From Thermosynechococcaceae cyanobacterium Okahandja (lineage in GTDB: Bacteria > Cyanobacteriota > Cyanobacteriia > Thermosynechococcales > Thermosynechococcaceae), in contig CP136945.1 in NCBI GenBank assembly GCA_041530395.1, positions 2,046,001-2,110,000 of the forward strand: a stretch of 64,000 bases of DNA, in the 5' to 3' direction. The translations under genes and the position numbers were made by a program. Shown piece by piece: positions 26,385 to 38,074 of this stretch; the stretch's first letter is position 1; every line of letters starts with the position of its first letter. The notes beneath the pieces are model-generated. The model had not been told where the DNA came from. It made no database searches and saw only the letters and a list, made by a program, of their open reading frames with translations.

Positions 26385-29300
26385 ATGAAATGGCAATTCT
26401 GGATTGATCGGGGGGGCACCTTTACCGATATTGTGGCGCGCCAGCCCAATGGTCAGATTCGTATTCATAAGTTACTGTCAGAGAATCCAGAGCACTATCG
26501 GGATGCGGCAGTGGCGGGCATCCGTTTCCTGATGGGGTTACAGGCCCATGACCCAATTCCCGGCGATGCGGTTGAAATTGTTAAGCTCGGCACCACCGTA
26601 GCCACCAATGCACTACTGGAACGCACGGGTGAGCCAACGGTACTGGTAATTACTTCGGGCTTTGGGGATGCCCTTGCCATTGGGTATCAACAGCGTCCGG
26701 ATCTGTTTGCCTTGGCGATTGAGCAGCCCCCACCCCTCTACAGTGAGGTGATTGAAGTCACGGAGCGCATGAGTGCCAGCGGTGAGGTGCTCGTGCCCCT
26801 TGATCTGACGACACTAGAGCCGCAACTGCGCTCAAGCTATGCCAAGGGGATCCGTAGTTGTGCGATTGTGCTGGTGCATGGCTATCGCTACCCGCACCAC
26901 GAACGTCAGATTGCCGAGCTAGCCCGTGCCATTGGGTTTACCCATGTGTCGGTCTCCCATGAGGTCAGTGGCCTGATTAAGCTGGTGAGCCGCGGTGATA
27001 CCACGGTTGTCGATGCCTATTTGTCCCCTGTGCTCCATCGCTATCTGGCGGGGGTACAGGCGGAACTGGGGCAGATTCCCCTTTACTGTATGCAGTCCAA
27101 TGGCGGTGTGGTGGCGGCCTCCTTTTTTCGCGGTAAGGATAGCTTACTCTCAGGCCCCGCTGGCGGCATGGTGGGTGTGGTGCAAACTGCTTTGGCGGCA
27201 GGGATTGAGCGGCTGATAGGTTTGGATATGGGGGGCACCTCTACGGATGTCTGTCACTATCGCCACACCCCTGATGCCCCATGGCCGGAGTACGAACGCT
27301 GGGATGAGGCCATGATTGCCGGGGTGCGGTTGCGATCGCCCCTGTTGGCGGTGCATACCGTTGCCGCTGGCGGTGGCTCGATTCTGCGCTTTCAAGGGGG
27401 ACGCTACCAAGTGGGGCCAGCCTCGGCGGGAGCCAACCCGGGGCCTGCTGCCTATCGGCGTGGCGGGCCGCTGACGGTGACCGATGCCAATATTGTGCTG
27501 GGGAAAATTCAACCCGCCTATTTTCCGGCGGTTTTTGGGGCGGATGGCCAGCAACCCCTAGATCGGGATGGGGTGATCAAACAATTTCAGGCATTAGCCG
27601 CAACGATCGCCACCGAGACGGGGCAGGCTCTCACGCCAGAAGCCGTTGCCGCCGGGTTTATTGCCGTTGCCGTCAACACCATGGCGCAAGCCATCAAGAA
27701 AATTTCTCTAGAGCAGGGGCATGATGTGCGTGAATACACCCTCTGCTGTTTTGGGGGGGCGGGTGGTCAACACGCCTGCCTGATTGCCGCAGCCTTGGGG
27801 ATGCCCCAGGTGTATATTCACCCCTACGCCGGTGTTCTTTCCGCTTACGGCATTGGCCAAGCCGAGTTACGGGTACTCAAGGAGCAGACCATTGAGCGCC
27901 CCTTTACCCCCGAGACGTTGCCGGAACTGGAGCCGGTGATTCAGCAACTGCAAGCCCACGTACGTGCGGATCTAGTTGCCCAGGGGGTGAGTGGTTCCGG
28001 GGTACAAACCGTCGTTCGGGCTGGCCTCGGGTATGAGGGCACCGACTCGATGCTATGGGTGCCTTGGGCCGATGCGACCACGATGACCAGTGCTTTTAGC
28101 AGGGCGCACCAAGAGCGGTATGGGTTTGTCCTCGAGGGGCGATCGCTCCGGATAGGACAAGTTGCCGTTGAAGGGATGGCGCGTCAGGCTCCGCCCGAAG
28201 GACTCACGCCGCCAAGCCACGACAAGCCACAGATTCTGGCCACCGTGCCCGTGTATAGTCAGGGGCAATGGCACAGCGCCCCAGTGTATCAGCGGCAGGC
28301 ACTGCCCGCCCAGACGGTGATTCAGGGGGTGGCACTCATTTTAGACGGCACCGGTACAAATGTGGTGGAGGCGGGGTGGCAGGCGAAGATAGATGACCAC
28401 GGCGGCCTCTGGTTGTTGCCCGCTACGGTTGCCTCACCCTTACGAATGAGCGAGAAACCCACCACTGCCGATCCGGTTCAGTTGGCGATTTTTCAGCAGT
28501 TATTTCGCGCCATTGCTGAGCAGATGGGGGTAACCCTACAGCAAACCAGCGTCTCGGTCAATATTAAAGAACGGCTCGACTTTTCCTGCGCCCTCTTTGA
28601 TCGGCAGGGGAACCTTGTAGCCAATGCCCCCCATATTCCCGTGCACCTTGGCTCGATGGGGGAAAGTGTGAAGGCATTACTGGCAGAAAAGGGCGACACC
28701 CTGCGCCCGGGGCAGGTGTATGCCACCAATAATCCCTATCGCGGCGGCACCCATCTGCCGGATATTACGGTGATTACCCCGGTCTTTTTGGCCGGAGAGC
28801 GCCGTCCCGCTTTTTTTGTCGCATCCCGCGGGCACCATGCGGATATTGGTGGCATTAGTCCGGGATCTATGCCCGCCAACAGCACCACCATTACCGAGGA
28901 AGGCATCCTCTTTGATAACGACCTGCTTGTGGCGGAGGGGGTGTTTCAGATGGCTGCCATTAGGGAACGGTTAACCGCTAGCCCCTATCCGGCGCGCCAT
29001 CCCCAACAAAACTTGGCCGATCTACAGGCGCAAATTGCCGCCAACCAACGGGGTGCACAAGAACTCCGCCACCTGTGCGATCGCTACGGTCAAGATGTGG
29101 TTGCGGCCTACATGGAATTCAGTCAAGAGAATGCGGCAGCCTGCGTGCGTCAGTGTTTGCGATCGCTCCCCAGTGGCACCTTCCGTACAGTGATGGACAA
29201 CGGCGCTGAGCTACAGGTACAGATCACCATTGACCATGAACAGGGAACCGCTCTTGTTGACTTTAGTGGTACCTCTGGCCAGCGTGCCGATAACTTTAAC

Positions 29301-29999
29301 GCCCCCCTTGCCATTACCAAAGCGGTTGCCCTCTACGTCTTTCGCACCCTTGTGCAGGAGGATATTCCCCTAAACGAAGGCTGTTTGCGCCCCATTACCC
29401 TACGGGTGCCCGCGGGGTCTGTGCTTAACCCCACCTACCCGGCGGCAGTGGTTGCCGGAAATGTTGAAACCTCGCAAGCCCTGACCAACCTCCTCTACGG
29501 TGCCCTTGGGATCATGGCCGCCGCCCAAGGGACAATGAACAACCTGAGTTTTGGCAATGACCACTACCAGTACTACGAAACCCTCTGTGGTGGCGCGGGA
29601 GCCGGTGCCACCTTTGACGGTGCCAGTGCCGTACAAACCCATATGACCAACTCGCGGCTTACGGATGTGGAAGTCCTTGAAAGCCGCTATCCGGTCATTG
29701 TGTGGGAATTTCGACGCCGCTGGGGCAGTGGGGGTAGGGGCGCCCACACCGGTGGCGATGGAGTCGTACGGCTGCTCGAATTCCGTGAGCCGATGACGGT
29801 CAGCCTCCTGAGCCAGTCACGGCAAATTCCCCCCTTTGGTCTGAAAGGTGGCAGTGCCGCCGCAACCGGGGAGAATGAGTGGTTGCCAGTTCACCAACCG
29901 CCCCAAAGATTAGCGGGAACCGCCACGATTCACGTCCAACCGGGCGATCGCCTGCGGATTGCCACGCCGGGGGGCGGTGGGTTTGGCGCTGCCCCCTAA
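26385..29999 (+). CDS. 5-oxoprolinase / N-methylhydantoinase (HyuA-HyuB fusion)
   Basis: A 1204-residue ATP-dependent hydrolase of the 5-oxoprolinase family, which opens 5-oxo-L-proline to glutamate. The N-terminal hydantoinase A half begins [18 protein letters not shown] and contains the actin-like ATP motifs [14 protein letters not shown] and [19 protein letters not shown]. The hydantoinase B half starts near residue 690 and includes [16 protein letters not shown] and [12 protein letters not shown]. The full-length fusion matches the eukaryotic-type enzyme, in contrast to split bacterial HyuA/HyuB. It converges with cyabrB, sharing four bases at the stops. Confidence 0.92.
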   Translation: MKWQFWIDRGGTFTDIVARQPNGQIRIHKLLSENPEHYRDAAVAGIRFLMGLQAHDPIPGDAVEIVKLGTTVATNALLERTGEPTVLVITSGFGDALAIGYQQRPDLFALAIEQPPPLYSEVIEVTERMSASGEVLVPLDLTTLEPQLRSSYAKGIRSCAIVLVHGYRYPHHERQIAELARAIGFTHVSVSHEVSGLIKLVSRGDTTVVDAYLSPVLHRYLAGVQAELGQIPLYCMQSNGGVVAASFFRGKDSLLSGPAGGMVGVVQTALAAGIERLIGLDMGGTSTDVCHYRHTPDAPWPEYERWDEAMIAGVRLRSPLLAVHTVAAGGGSILRFQGGRYQVGPASAGANPGPAAYRRGGPLTVTDANIVLGKIQPAYFPAVFGADGQQPLDRDGVIKQFQALAATIATETGQALTPEAVAAGFIAVAVNTMAQAIKKISLEQGHDVREYTLCCFGGAGGQHACLIAAALGMPQVYIHPYAGVLSAYGIGQAELRVLKEQTIERPFTPETLPELEPVIQQLQAHVRADLVAQGVSGSGVQTVVRAGLGYEGTDSMLWVPWADATTMTSAFSRAHQERYGFVLEGRSLRIGQVAVEGMARQAPPEGLTPPSHDKPQILATVPVYSQGQWHSAPVYQRQALPAQTVIQGVALILDGTGTNVVEAGWQAKIDDHGGLWLLPATVASPLRMSEKPTTADPVQLAIFQQLFRAIAEQMGVTLQQTSVSVNIKERLDFSCALFDRQGNLVANAPHIPVHLGSMGESVKALLAEKGDTLRPGQVYATNNPYRGGTHLPDITVITPVFLAGERRPAFFVASRGHHADIGGISPGSMPANSTTITEEGILFDNDLLVAEGVFQMAAIRERLTASPYPARHPQQNLADLQAQIAANQRGAQELRHLCDRYGQDVVAAYMEFSQENAAACVRQCLRSLPSGTFRTVMDNGAELQVQITIDHEQGTALVDFSGTSGQRADNFNAPLAITKAVALYVFRTLVQEDIPLNEGCLRPITLRVPAGSVLNPTYPAAVVAGNVETSQALTNLLYGALGIMAAAQGTMNNLSFGNDHYQYYETLCGGAGAGATFDGASAVQTHMTNSRLTDVEVLESRYPVIVWEFRRRWGSGGRGAHTGGDGVVRLLEFREPMTVSLLSQSRQIPPFGLKGGSAAATGENEWLPVHQPPQRLAGTATIHVQPGDRLRIATPGGGGFGAAP

Positions 30000-30394
30000 T
30001 CGGCATCGGTGGGCTGGCCATTACTGCTCACCTGCTTGAGGTGAATATGTTTGCGCCCAAGGCTAATTTCAAACTCATCACCCGGTTGCAGATTCATTTG
30101 CTTTGTATAGGCGGCTCCAATTAACAAATTGCCGTTCGCTTGTACCGTAATCCGATAGCTAGCACTGCGGCCACCCCGACTACCACTGCGGCCACTCTTG
30201 TTGTCAAGATTCATCCCCAACGCCTCAAGCAAAGCATTGGTAAACTTCATCTTACTAATTCGCTCGGTACCATTTTGGGTGACCGTGTAGTAGCCACAGG
30301 CTTTCGCCTTTTCCGCTTTGCTAAGATGTTCGAGTTCTTTGACTTTGTCTAGTAAAGCAGCACCTGTTAGTGGTTCTACTCGTTTGCGTCCCAT
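29996..30394 (-). CDS. cyAbrB family transcriptional regulator
   Basis: A 132-residue cyanobacterial AbrB-type regulator. The N-terminal region [23 protein letters not shown] and the [19 protein letters not shown] block are family hallmarks. The AbrB-like DNA-binding domain is at the C-terminus ([36 protein letters not shown]). The cyAbrB proteins act as broad regulators of carbon and nitrogen metabolism; whether this is the cyAbrB1 or cyAbrB2 type I cannot say. A ribosome-binding site AAGGTAGG precedes the start. Two inverted repeats lie upstream (30435-30499). Confidence 0.93.
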   Translation of the reverse strand: MGRKRVEPLTGAALLDKVKELEHLSKAEKAKACGYYTVTQNGTERISKMKFTNALLEALGMNLDNKSGRSGSRGGRSASYRITVQANGNLLIGAAYTKQMNLQPGDEFEISLGRKHIHLKQVSSNGQPTDAD

Positions 30395-30434
30395 TTTAAC
30401 CTACCTTATCAACCATTAAATGCTGTCCGCCAGA

Positions 30435-30499
30435 GCATGAATTTAGCACTTTCATGCCGCTCAGATAACAGCTAACTCAATAATAGCGAGTCTATTATT
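30435..30499. promoter_or_regulatory. Two inverted repeats upstream of cyabrB
   Basis: GCATGAA (30435-30441) and TTCATGC (30451-30457) form a perfect 7-bp inverted repeat with a nine-base spacer. AATAATAG (30479-30486) and CTATTATT (30492-30499) form a perfect 8-bp one with a five-base spacer. Both lie 40-105 bases upstream of the cyabrB start and could be operators, possibly for autoregulation. Confidence 0.4.
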
Positions 30500-30716
30500 T
30501 AGCAAACCATAACTGCCATAAGAATTCAAGTTCTCAGAGCAGGTAACACCAATTTTTTACTTTTTCCGGTAAGCAATCCTATAACTTCCAAGAAGCCAAC
30601 AAGTCGCTGAAGTATTTTACCAACAGAGTGATGAACCGTCTTCCCCTAGGCTGATCCTCTTGCACCAACAACGAATAGTAATCTCACCTATAGCAAAAAC
30701 GGCCTACTCATTTACA

Positions 30717-30801
30717 GGAGGATACCACTTTATTTTTGGCAAGCAAATTAAAATACAAGTGCTGCCGCAAGGGGAGTGGTGGTGGATGTGGCATCCTCCT
30801 T
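30717..30801. repeat. Long inverted repeat upstream of the coiled-coil gene
   Basis: AGGAGGATACCAC (30717-30729) is the reverse complement of GTGGCATCCTCCT (30789-30801) at 12 of 13 positions, with a 59-base interval. It sits 80-165 bases before the coiled-coil gene. The rest of 30500-30880 contains AT-rich sequence and no recognisable gene; a TATATAGT at about 30803-30810 may be a -10 element. Confidence 0.4.
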
Positions 30802-30880
30802 ATATAGTGAAGTCAAGTGCAGATAAGTGAAGGCATGAGTGGGTATCGGCGGCAGTTGGTAGCGTATGAAGGAGACCGGC

Positions 30881-31921
30881 ATGGATGAATCCACAGCACC
30901 GCAGCAATTAAGCTTTCCGTGGCATCCAGTTGTGGTGGAAAATCAACCGACCGTTGCACGTTTCGTTCCCGATAGCCCCCACCAGCGAATTCAACACCTA
31001 GAGCAGGCCGTTGATCAATGTCAAACCTACATTGATGAACTCAAGCAACAGCTCCGAAATCAGCAGTTTTTAGAAGATTTACTTGCCCGCACCGAAGAAA
31101 CAGCCCTGATTCAGCAGCAGGCAATCCTCACCCTGCAGGAGCAACTGCACTCCCAAGCGGCCTGCACCCATCAGTTAGCAGAAATGACCAGTCGCCGCCA
31201 ATCCTTAGAAACAATCGTGCAGCAGTCCCAAGCGGAAATTCAGCACCTGCATCAGGAGGTGGATCGGCTCCTGCAACTGCAAGATGCCCTCGAAGCAAAA
31301 CTAGTCAACAGCCATCGGTTACTCCGGCAGCGGGAGCACGATTTACAACTGCTTGAGTCACAACAGCGACAGACCACCGAGGAAAAAAAGCTCTTGCAAA
31401 CGCGGCTTGAACAACTCCAGCAGGAGCTGAGGGAGTGCCAAGACAACATTCAAAATCTAACGAGTCGCCTGAGCCAAGCAAACCACCTTATCGAGACCCA
31501 AGAGCGGGTCATTAGCGCACTGCAACAAGCCCAGCTCCAAGAGTCTAATAAGAATACCGTGATTCAAGGACTCAGTAAAACCCTGCTGAAAACCCAAGCC
31601 ACATTGCAGGAGCTAGAGCGGGAGTACCAAACCCAACGCCTCCAGCACATGAAGGTGCAGCACTACAACCAAGAGTTAGAAAACCGAGTCGCCCAGCAGC
31701 AGGCGCGTCTGCAAACCCTAGAACAGCAGGTGGCTGAGTTGCAGGAACAAATTCTCTATCAAGCGCAGCAGGCACGGGAGCAGGAAACCGCTGTCCAGCA
31801 TTGGAAGGATCGCTGTGGCGAGGCAGAGCGGATCATTGAGCAACTGCGGCGGGTCATTGCCCAAATGGCCACCCATAAGGCCAGCCCCGCAGAGGCTGTG
31901 CCCCTAGAGAACACCCCCTAA
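30881..31921 (+). CDS. Coiled-coil protein of unknown function
   Basis: A 346-residue protein that is almost entirely predicted coiled coil from about residue 40 to 330, very rich in Gln, Glu and Leu with clear heptads (for example [19 protein letters not shown]). The N-terminus ([19 protein letters not shown]) and the Pro/Ala-rich C-terminus are not coiled. ATG at 30881 is preferred because AAGGAG lies six bases ahead of it; an in-frame ATG at 30866 overlaps that site. No catalytic motif or membrane segment is seen. A cytoskeletal or scaffold role is possible but unproved. It converges with mfd. Confidence 0.8.
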   Translation: MDESTAPQQLSFPWHPVVVENQPTVARFVPDSPHQRIQHLEQAVDQCQTYIDELKQQLRNQQFLEDLLARTEETALIQQQAILTLQEQLHSQAACTHQLAEMTSRRQSLETIVQQSQAEIQHLHQEVDRLLQLQDALEAKLVNSHRLLRQREHDLQLLESQQRQTTEEKKLLQTRLEQLQQELRECQDNIQNLTSRLSQANHLIETQERVISALQQAQLQESNKNTVIQGLSKTLLKTQATLQELEREYQTQRLQHMKVQHYNQELENRVAQQQARLQTLEQQVAELQEQILYQAQQAREQETAVQHWKDRCGEAERIIEQLRRVIAQMATHKASPAEAVPLENTP

Positions 31922-34900
31922 GAAACTGCAGGAGTCGCGGCATGTTGTTCAGGGGGCCTGAGCGTGACTTGCATTTGGCTGAACCAGTCAATCAGCTGCT
32001 CAATTTGCTTCTCGATGGGTTGCACCCCCAAGCCACGGATGGTGACTTTGCCTTGGCTATAGACAAACCGGCTGTGGAGATGGCGGGGCAGTTGATCTTG
32101 CAGGAGTTGCCAGGCCGGTTCTGCCATGGGGGTTTCGAGGGTAATGTGCTGCTTGCCCTCAGGCCGAATGCGACTAATGCCGCACTGGCGAGCCAGTTGT
32201 TTGAGTTCCACAACCCGCAGCAACTGTTGCACCGATTTGGGGAGGGAACCATAGCGATCGCTCCACTCCGCCGCTAATTGAACTAACTCTGCCTTGCTCG
32301 TTGCCGCCGAAACGGCTCGGTAGGCGGCCATTTTTTGTTCTAAATCGGGGATGTAATCTGCGGGAATAAAGGCGGTAACGTTGAGATCAATTTGGGTATC
32401 CTCGACCGTGGGAATATCTTGACCCCGAATCTCGGCGATCGCCTCTTCGAGGAGTTCAACGTACAGATCAAACCCCACCGTATCCAGTTGGCCGTGCTGC
32501 TCTGCCCCGAGCAGGTTACCCACGCCGCGAATTTCCATATCCCGCATGGCCAATTGATAGCCGGAGCCAAGCTGAGTAAACTCCTGAATGGCGCGCAGCC
32601 GCTGCCGTGCCGCATCGGTGAGAGCCTCTTGACGGGGGTAAAAGAGCCACGCATGGGCCTGAACACCGGAACGACCCACCCGACCCCGCAGTTGGTAGAG
32701 TTGGGCTAAGCCAAACCGCTGGGCATCCTCGACCAAAATTGTATTGACGCGGGGAATATCGAGACCCGACTCAATAATAGTAGTACACACCAGAATATCC
32801 GCTTCCCCATTGCTAAAGCCCAGCATTGTGGACTCTAGCTCCCCTTCGGCCATCTGGCCGTGAGCAATCAGGATGCGGGCGGCGGGTACCATGGCCTGTA
32901 ATTTTGCCCCCACTTCTTCAATGCCTTCTACCCGCGGTACCACATAAAATACCTGACCGCCGCGATCTAATTCTTGGCGGATGGCGCTGCGCACTGTTTC
33001 ACCATCGTAGGGTGCCAAGTGGGTTTGAATGGGGCGACGGGAGGGGGGCGGTGTGGTAATGAGGCTCATCTCGCGCACGCCCGACAAGGCCATGTACAGG
33101 GTGCGGGGAATCGGTGTGGCACTGAGGGTGAGCACATCCACTTGGGTTTTCAGGGCTTTGATTTTTTCCTTTTGGTTGACCCCAAAGCGCTGCTCTTCAT
33201 CCACCACCAGTAGCCCCAAGTCGCGGAATTTGACCGCTTTACCCAGAAGCTGGTGCGTACCCACGACCACATCTAGCTCACCCGTTTTCAGCTTTTGCAG
33301 AATCTCTTGGCGCTCTGCGTCGCTGCGAAAGCGGTTCAGCAAGCCCACCTGAATGGGATAGGGGGCAAAACGTTCCTTGAGGGTGTGGTAGTGCTGCTGG
33401 GTCAGAATCGTGGTGGGTGCTAACACCGCCACCTGTTTGCCGGCCATCACCGCTTTGAAGATGGCTCGAATGGCCACTTCGGTTTTACCAAAGCCCACGT
33501 CGCCGCACACCAGCCGATCCATGGGGCGATCGCTTTCCATGTCGGCTTTGACCTCTTGAATGGCCTTAAGCTGATCCGGTGTGGGCTGGTAGGGAAAGGA
33601 GTCTTCTAATTCCTGCTGCCAAGGGGTATCGCTGGGGAAGGCAAACCCGCGCTGTTGTGCCCGCTGGGCATAAAGGTGCAGTAAATCCACCGCCACTTTT
33701 TTAATGGCTTTGCGGACGCGCTCTTTGGTCCGTTCCCATGTTTTGCCGGTAAGTTTATTGAGTTGGGGTGGGGTATCACTCTGTTTGCGCAGGCGGGAGA
33801 GGCTGTTGAGTTGATCGGCGGCTACCCGCAGCACCCCATCGGCGTACTGCAAGGCCAGATATTCGCGGGTTTCGTGATGAATGGTGAGGGTTTCGAGGCG
33901 TAGGAACTGACCAATGCCGTGCTGCCGATGCACCACGTAGTCACCGGGTTGCAGTTTGTTGACATCCACCTGCTTGGCTGCTGCCCGGCGGCGTTTGCGC
34001 ACATAGCCGAGGTTGACGAGGCTGTGCTGGCCAAAAAACTCGCGATCGCTGACGAGCACGGTGCGAAACGTGGGCAACACAAACCCCGCTAGCTCTGCGA
34101 GTCCGGTTGCCTTGAGGGCAATGGGCACCCGCTGCTGTTGCAGCTTATCAATTGCCGGAAAATCCTTGGGATTGGGCACAAACTGTGCCGGACAATCGTG
34201 CTCCTGTAACAGGGCAACGGAACGGCTAGGCTGGGCTGACACCAGCCAGACGGTGTAGCCTTTGTCCCGCTCCTCCCGCAGTGTGGTGGCTAGGCGGCCA
34301 AACTGGTGCGGAATGGCTGCCACGGGTCGGGCGGCTAAATTTAAGCCCTGCCCTTCGCTGGCGAGTTCGTAAAGGTCAAGCCGCGGCAAGGGTTGCAGGG
34401 TTTGAGCCACCACTGACCAAGGTTGATGAATCGGCGGCGGTGGGTCGCTGAGGGTTTGCCAGTAGTCCTGAGCATGCTGCCACCAGCGATCGCCATGGGC
34501 GGCACACAGGGGCGGCTCATCGAGAGCCACTAGGGTATTGGCGGGTAAGTAGTCCAACAGGGAAGCCGGTTGAGGAAAGGCAGCCCCCAAATAGCGGCGG
34601 AGTCCTTCGGGGGCTTCGGCATCAGGAGCGGTGGTAAGGGCAGCGGCAATGAGGGGGGTAAAGCTAATGGGGGTGAGGCTCACCTGTTGAAGGGCATCGA
34701 GGCGATCGCCCTCGGTGCGCAACGAGCGCTGGCTGGCCGGATCAAACTCACGAATTGCCTCAATCTCATCCCCAAACCACTCCAGCCGCACCGGCAGTTC
34801 AGCGGCAACGGGAAAAATATCAATAATGTCGCCCCGACGACTCCACTGTCCCTCGGTTTCCACCAAGGAGACCCGCTCATACCCTAAGCGGGCTAAGGCC

Positions 34901-35373
34901 TCTGCTAACGCACTGAGGGATCGCTCTTCGCCCACTCGCAGGGTTAAACAGGCCTCCCGAAAGACTGCCGGGGGCGGTAAGTGGGGTTGCAGTGCCCGCT
35001 CGGTGGTGACAATGGCCATGGTACCCCGCGGGCGATCGCTCTCGACGAGTACCTGCATTTGCCCCCAGACCATTTCCGCTTCCAGATCAAAGGGGTCGTA
35101 GGGAGAGGCTTCCGAGGTGGGATAAAACAAGACCGTATCCCAACCCATTAACTCCAGTTGGCTGGCCCAGCGTCCCCCCTCCTCAAGGGTCGAGGTGACC
35201 ACACAAAGCGTGTGCTGTAATTGTTGCGCCAGTGTAGTCGCCACCAAGCCTTTGACCAGCCGTGGCACTCCCGTCAGTGTTAGCGATCGCTGGTGCTGAA
35301 GCTTATGGAGGAGTTCCGCCGTCAGCGGCAGCTTTGCCCAACTGCGGGCGATCGCAACCAAGGACATAGACAA
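31918..35373 (-). CDS. mfd: Transcription-repair coupling factor Mfd
   Basis: A 1151-residue Mfd, which displaces RNA polymerase stalled at DNA lesions and brings in UvrA. Domains in order: UvrB-like N-terminal region (about 1-340), the CarD-like RNA-polymerase-interacting domain ([17 protein letters not shown], about 475-540), then a RecG-like translocase with Walker A GDVGFGKT (624-631) and DEEQ box (725-728), and the C-terminal TRCF domain. Full length and intact motifs indicate a functional protein. Confidence 0.97.
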   Translation of the reverse strand: MSMSLVAIARSWAKLPLTAELLHKLQHQRSLTLTGVPRLVKGLVATTLAQQLQHTLCVVTSTLEEGGRWASQLELMGWDTVLFYPTSEASPYDPFDLEAEMVWGQMQVLVESDRPRGTMAIVTTERALQPHLPPPAVFREACLTLRVGEERSLSALAEALARLGYERVSLVETEGQWSRRGDIIDIFPVAAELPVRLEWFGDEIEAIREFDPASQRSLRTEGDRLDALQQVSLTPISFTPLIAAALTTAPDAEAPEGLRRYLGAAFPQPASLLDYLPANTLVALDEPPLCAAHGDRWWQHAQDYWQTLSDPPPPIHQPWSVVAQTLQPLPRLDLYELASEGQGLNLAARPVAAIPHQFGRLATTLREERDKGYTVWLVSAQPSRSVALLQEHDCPAQFVPNPKDFPAIDKLQQQRVPIALKATGLAELAGFVLPTFRTVLVSDREFFGQHSLVNLGYVRKRRRAAAKQVDVNKLQPGDYVVHRQHGIGQFLRLETLTIHHETREYLALQYADGVLRVAADQLNSLSRLRKQSDTPPQLNKLTGKTWERTKERVRKAIKKVAVDLLHLYAQRAQQRGFAFPSDTPWQQELEDSFPYQPTPDQLKAIQEVKADMESDRPMDRLVCGDVGFGKTEVAIRAIFKAVMAGKQVAVLAPTTILTQQHYHTLKERFAPYPIQVGLLNRFRSDAERQEILQKLKTGELDVVVGTHQLLGKAVKFRDLGLLVVDEEQRFGVNQKEKIKALKTQVDVLTLSATPIPRTLYMALSGVREMSLITTPPPSRRPIQTHLAPYDGETVRSAIRQELDRGGQVFYVVPRVEGIEEVGAKLQAMVPAARILIAHGQMAEGELESTMLGFSNGEADILVCTTIIESGLDIPRVNTILVEDAQRFGLAQLYQLRGRVGRSGVQAHAWLFYPRQEALTDAARQRLRAIQEFTQLGSGYQLAMRDMEIRGVGNLLGAEQHGQLDTVGFDLYVELLEEAIAEIRGQDIPTVEDTQIDLNVTAFIPADYIPDLEQKMAAYRAVSAATSKAELVQLAAEWSDRYGSLPKSVQQLLRVVELKQLARQCGISRIRPEGKQHITLETPMAEPAWQLLQDQLPRHLHSRFVYSQGKVTIRGLGVQPIEKQIEQLIDWFSQMQVTLRPPEQHAATPAVS

Positions 35374-35438
35374 TGTTGTTAACCATTACATTTCTTCATC
35401 ATAATTCTCCGAGAGACGATACATCCTTGGGATGGTCT

Positions 35439-36209
35439 CTAGGCAATTGCTTTCAAGCGTTCTTCCCGCAGCAGATCTAGAATGGTTTCCCGTTGCTGTA
35501 CAAATTCCAACTGCCGCTTGCAGCGATAGGTGCGCTCCAGCGGTAACTGAATCGCCACTTCTTCTTTGACGCGCCCGGGAGAGGATGTCAGCACATAGAT
35601 CCGCTGGGCGAGAAATACGGCTTCTTCTACATCGTGGGTAATCATCAGGATGGTGGTACGGGTGCGTCGCCACAGATCCAGTAAAAATTCGTGCATCATC
35701 TCTTTGGTTTGGGCATCAAGGGCACCAAAGGGTTCGTCCATTAACAGCACCTGTGGTTCAGTCACCAATGCTCGGGCGATCGCTACCCGCTGCTTCATGC
35801 CTCCCGATAACTGATGCGGAAAAAGCTGGGCATAGCGTCCTAGGCCGACAATGTGCAGATAGTGATGGACGCGATCGCGCCGCTCCCCCTTAGGCATCCC
35901 CTGTAGCTTTAAGCCAAATTCGATATTGTCCTGCACCGTCAGCCATGGATAAAGGGTATAGGTCTGGAATACCAGTCCGCGATCGCTCCCGGGGCCACTG
36001 ACCGCGTGGCCATCTACCGTCACTTGCCCGTGGGTGGGCGTTTCTAAGCCAGCAATAATCCGCAGCAGCGTGGTTTTACCCGATCCAGACGCACCCAACA
36101 CACACACAAACTCACCACTGTTAATGTAAAGACTCACCTGATCCAGCACCAACAATGGCCCGCGGCGGGTGGTAAAGACTTTCGAGAGTTGTTGAACATC
36201 AAGGTGCAT
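35439..36209 (-). CDS. ABC transporter ATP-binding protein of the guanidine operon
   Basis: A 256-residue ATPase of the nitrate/sulfonate/taurine importer class. Walker A is GASGSGKTTLLRI, the signature is LSGGMKQRVAIARAL, and Walker B is LLMDEPFGALD, followed by the H-loop ITHDVEEAVFLA. It is the last gene of the six-gene leftward operon that starts at gdmH. Gene order matches the Synechocystis cluster sll1077 to sll1082. With the permease and binding protein it probably imports guanidine or a related guanidino compound; the substrate is inferred from operon context. Confidence 0.9.
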   Translation of the reverse strand: MHLDVQQLSKVFTTRRGPLLVLDQVSLYINSGEFVCVLGASGSGKTTLLRIIAGLETPTHGQVTVDGHAVSGPGSDRGLVFQTYTLYPWLTVQDNIEFGLKLQGMPKGERRDRVHHYLHIVGLGRYAQLFPHQLSGGMKQRVAIARALVTEPQVLLMDEPFGALDAQTKEMMHEFLLDLWRRTRTTILMITHDVEEAVFLAQRIYVLTSSPGRVKEEVAIQLPLERTYRCKRQLEFVQQRETILDLLREERLKAIA

Positions 36210-36225
36210 CGATCCTCTCCATAAG

Positions 36226-37053
36226 CTACCGTTTCGGAAATGCCCAGCGACAGGTACGCTGCATTAAAAAGCGCATCGATAAATCTAAAACGAGGCCAAT
36301 AATGCCGAGGACAATCAGGCAGGCAAAAATCTCATCGGTGCGAAAAAAGCGCTGCGCAAGCTGGATACGCTTCCCCAAGCCTTCATTGGCCGCAATTAAC
36401 TCCGCCACAATGACCAAATTCCACGAGGTGGCAATATTCACCCGAAAAGTATCCAAAAGACTCGGCACAATATAGGGGGTAATGACTTGTAGGAGCACTT
36501 GGCGGCGATTTCCCCCTAGGGTGTAGGTCACCTCAATAAATTCCTTGGGAATGAACTTCACCGCATCCATAATCATCAGCACATTAAAGAAAACCGTGCC
36601 GATAAAGATCAGGGCAATTTTGGGCGCTTCATCAAGACCAAAGTAAATAATCAGTAAGGGAATAAACGCGGGCGCAGGCATATAGCGCAAAATACCGATA
36701 ATGGGTTCGCCAAGGGCACGAATACTGGCAAAGGTGCCCATAGCAATGCCAATGGGAGTTGCCACCACCGCCGCCAGCAGAAAGCCACTGGTCACCCGCC
36801 CAAAACTGGCGATCGTGTCATTGAAGAGCAGCCCCTGCTGCCAGAGCCGCCCGATCGCCGTCAGAACCATTTGCGGCGTGGGTAAAAAGCGTGGATCCGC
36901 CCAGAGGCTATTGGCCAGCAGCAACCACAGCGCCAAGGGCAGCAGCACCGAGAGTCCGGTCAAGACCATCTGCAACGAACTGGGAATGGCTTCACCAATC
37001 CGCCAAAAGACACTCGGAGGTAAGCTTGAGCGGGACATGACTGCTTTTACCAT
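36226..37053 (-). CDS. ABC transporter permease of the guanidine operon
   Basis: A 275-residue SsuC/TauC-type permease with about six membrane helices and the cytoplasmic EAA-type loop (VNIATSWNLVIVAELIAANEGLG). ATG at 37053 is chosen because it lies just after the binding-protein stop codon. Upstream in-frame codons overlap that gene, and the first hydrophobic helix begins after this start. It is flanked by the binding protein and ATPase genes on the same strand. Confidence 0.88.
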   Translation of the reverse strand: MVKAVMSRSSLPPSVFWRIGEAIPSSLQMVLTGLSVLLPLALWLLLANSLWADPRFLPTPQMVLTAIGRLWQQGLLFNDTIASFGRVTSGFLLAAVVATPIGIAMGTFASIRALGEPIIGILRYMPAPAFIPLLIIYFGLDEAPKIALIFIGTVFFNVLMIMDAVKFIPKEFIEVTYTLGGNRRQVLLQVITPYIVPSLLDTFRVNIATSWNLVIVAELIAANEGLGKRIQLAQRFFRTDEIFACLIVLGIIGLVLDLSMRFLMQRTCRWAFPKR

Positions 37054-37063
37054 TGCACCTGCA

Positions 37064-38065
37064 TTACCCCTGCGCTTCGAGATAAGCACGGATAAATTGA
37101 TCATCAAAGAGGGTGTCCATGTTGGGCACACCGGGAATAAAGCCCACACTCACCATGAAATCCGCCATTTTCTTGGCGGCATAGGGCATGTGCTTCATGC
37201 TGTTGCCATCGCTAAACGCCTCGAGGTTATCTTCAGCACTAAAGAACACAATCCCGTCAGCAAATAATTTCAGTTCCGCAGGCGTCACCCCCGCCCGCAC
37301 CGCCATAATTTCGTCGGCCCGCTGTGGGTTCTCAGCCATAAACTTGCGAATATCAAACCAAGTGTTGACAATAGCTTGCACATCCTGCGGACGCTCATTG
37401 ACCAAGGTTTGACTCACCACTAACAGGTCGGGAATCGCTCCCGGAAATGCCGCCGAGGAAATAAGCTCCTTACTACCCGGGCGCTGTAGGGCTGTTGCCC
37501 AAAAGGGAGGAAACGCCCCAACCGCATCCACTTGCCCGACCACAAAGGCCGCCGCCGCCGCGCCTGTTTCCATCGGCACAATTTCCACATCATCGCGGGA
37601 ATACCCCGCCTGATCTAGAGCCAGAGCCAGCAGGAAATCATCTACAACCCCCTCTTCAATGGCCACCTTTTTACCTAGGAGGTCTTCAATGGTGTTGATG
37701 CCTTCGCGAACAATGATTTTGTCATTCCCGGCGGAGTTATCGTTCACCAGAACAACAACGGGGGGCACCACCGCCTCATCAATGATCGAAATCGTGTCGT
37801 TTAGGGTCTGGGCATTGCCATCAATTTGGCCACCGGCAAAGGCTTGAATAGACTCAAGATAGCCATCAAACCAGCGCATCTCCACCTCAACACCGTTGGC
37901 CTTAAAGAGACCCTCCTCTGTGCCAATGGCCCATGGCCACCATCCCGCCCAGGAACTATAGCCGAGCACAATCGGGCGTTGGGGTGGGGGCGGCGTACAC
38001 CCCTTGGCCATCACGGCTAAGGCAGTGGCACTTAAGCCAATTAAGACGGAGCGACGGGAAGTCAT
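37064..38065 (-). CDS. ABC transporter substrate-binding protein of the guanidine operon
   Basis: A 333-residue periplasmic binding protein of the NMT1/SsuA type. The N-terminus (MTSRRSVLIGLSATALAV) has twin arginines and a hydrophobic core, then a cysteine (C23, AKGCTPPPP) that suggests export as a lipoprotein. The mature part begins IVLGYSSWAGWWPWAIGTEEGLF; the tryptophan cluster could stack on a planar cation such as guanidinium (inference). It lies ten bases after the HypB-like gene. Confidence 0.88.
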   Translation of the reverse strand: MTSRRSVLIGLSATALAVMAKGCTPPPPQRPIVLGYSSWAGWWPWAIGTEEGLFKANGVEVEMRWFDGYLESIQAFAGGQIDGNAQTLNDTISIIDEAVVPPVVVLVNDNSAGNDKIIVREGINTIEDLLGKKVAIEEGVVDDFLLALALDQAGYSRDDVEIVPMETGAAAAAFVVGQVDAVGAFPPFWATALQRPGSKELISSAAFPGAIPDLLVVSQTLVNERPQDVQAIVNTWFDIRKFMAENPQRADEIMAVRAGVTPAELKLFADGIVFFSAEDNLEAFSDGNSMKHMPYAAKKMADFMVSVGFIPGVPNMDTLFDDQFIRAYLEAQG

Positions 38066-38074
38066 AGCAAGTCC

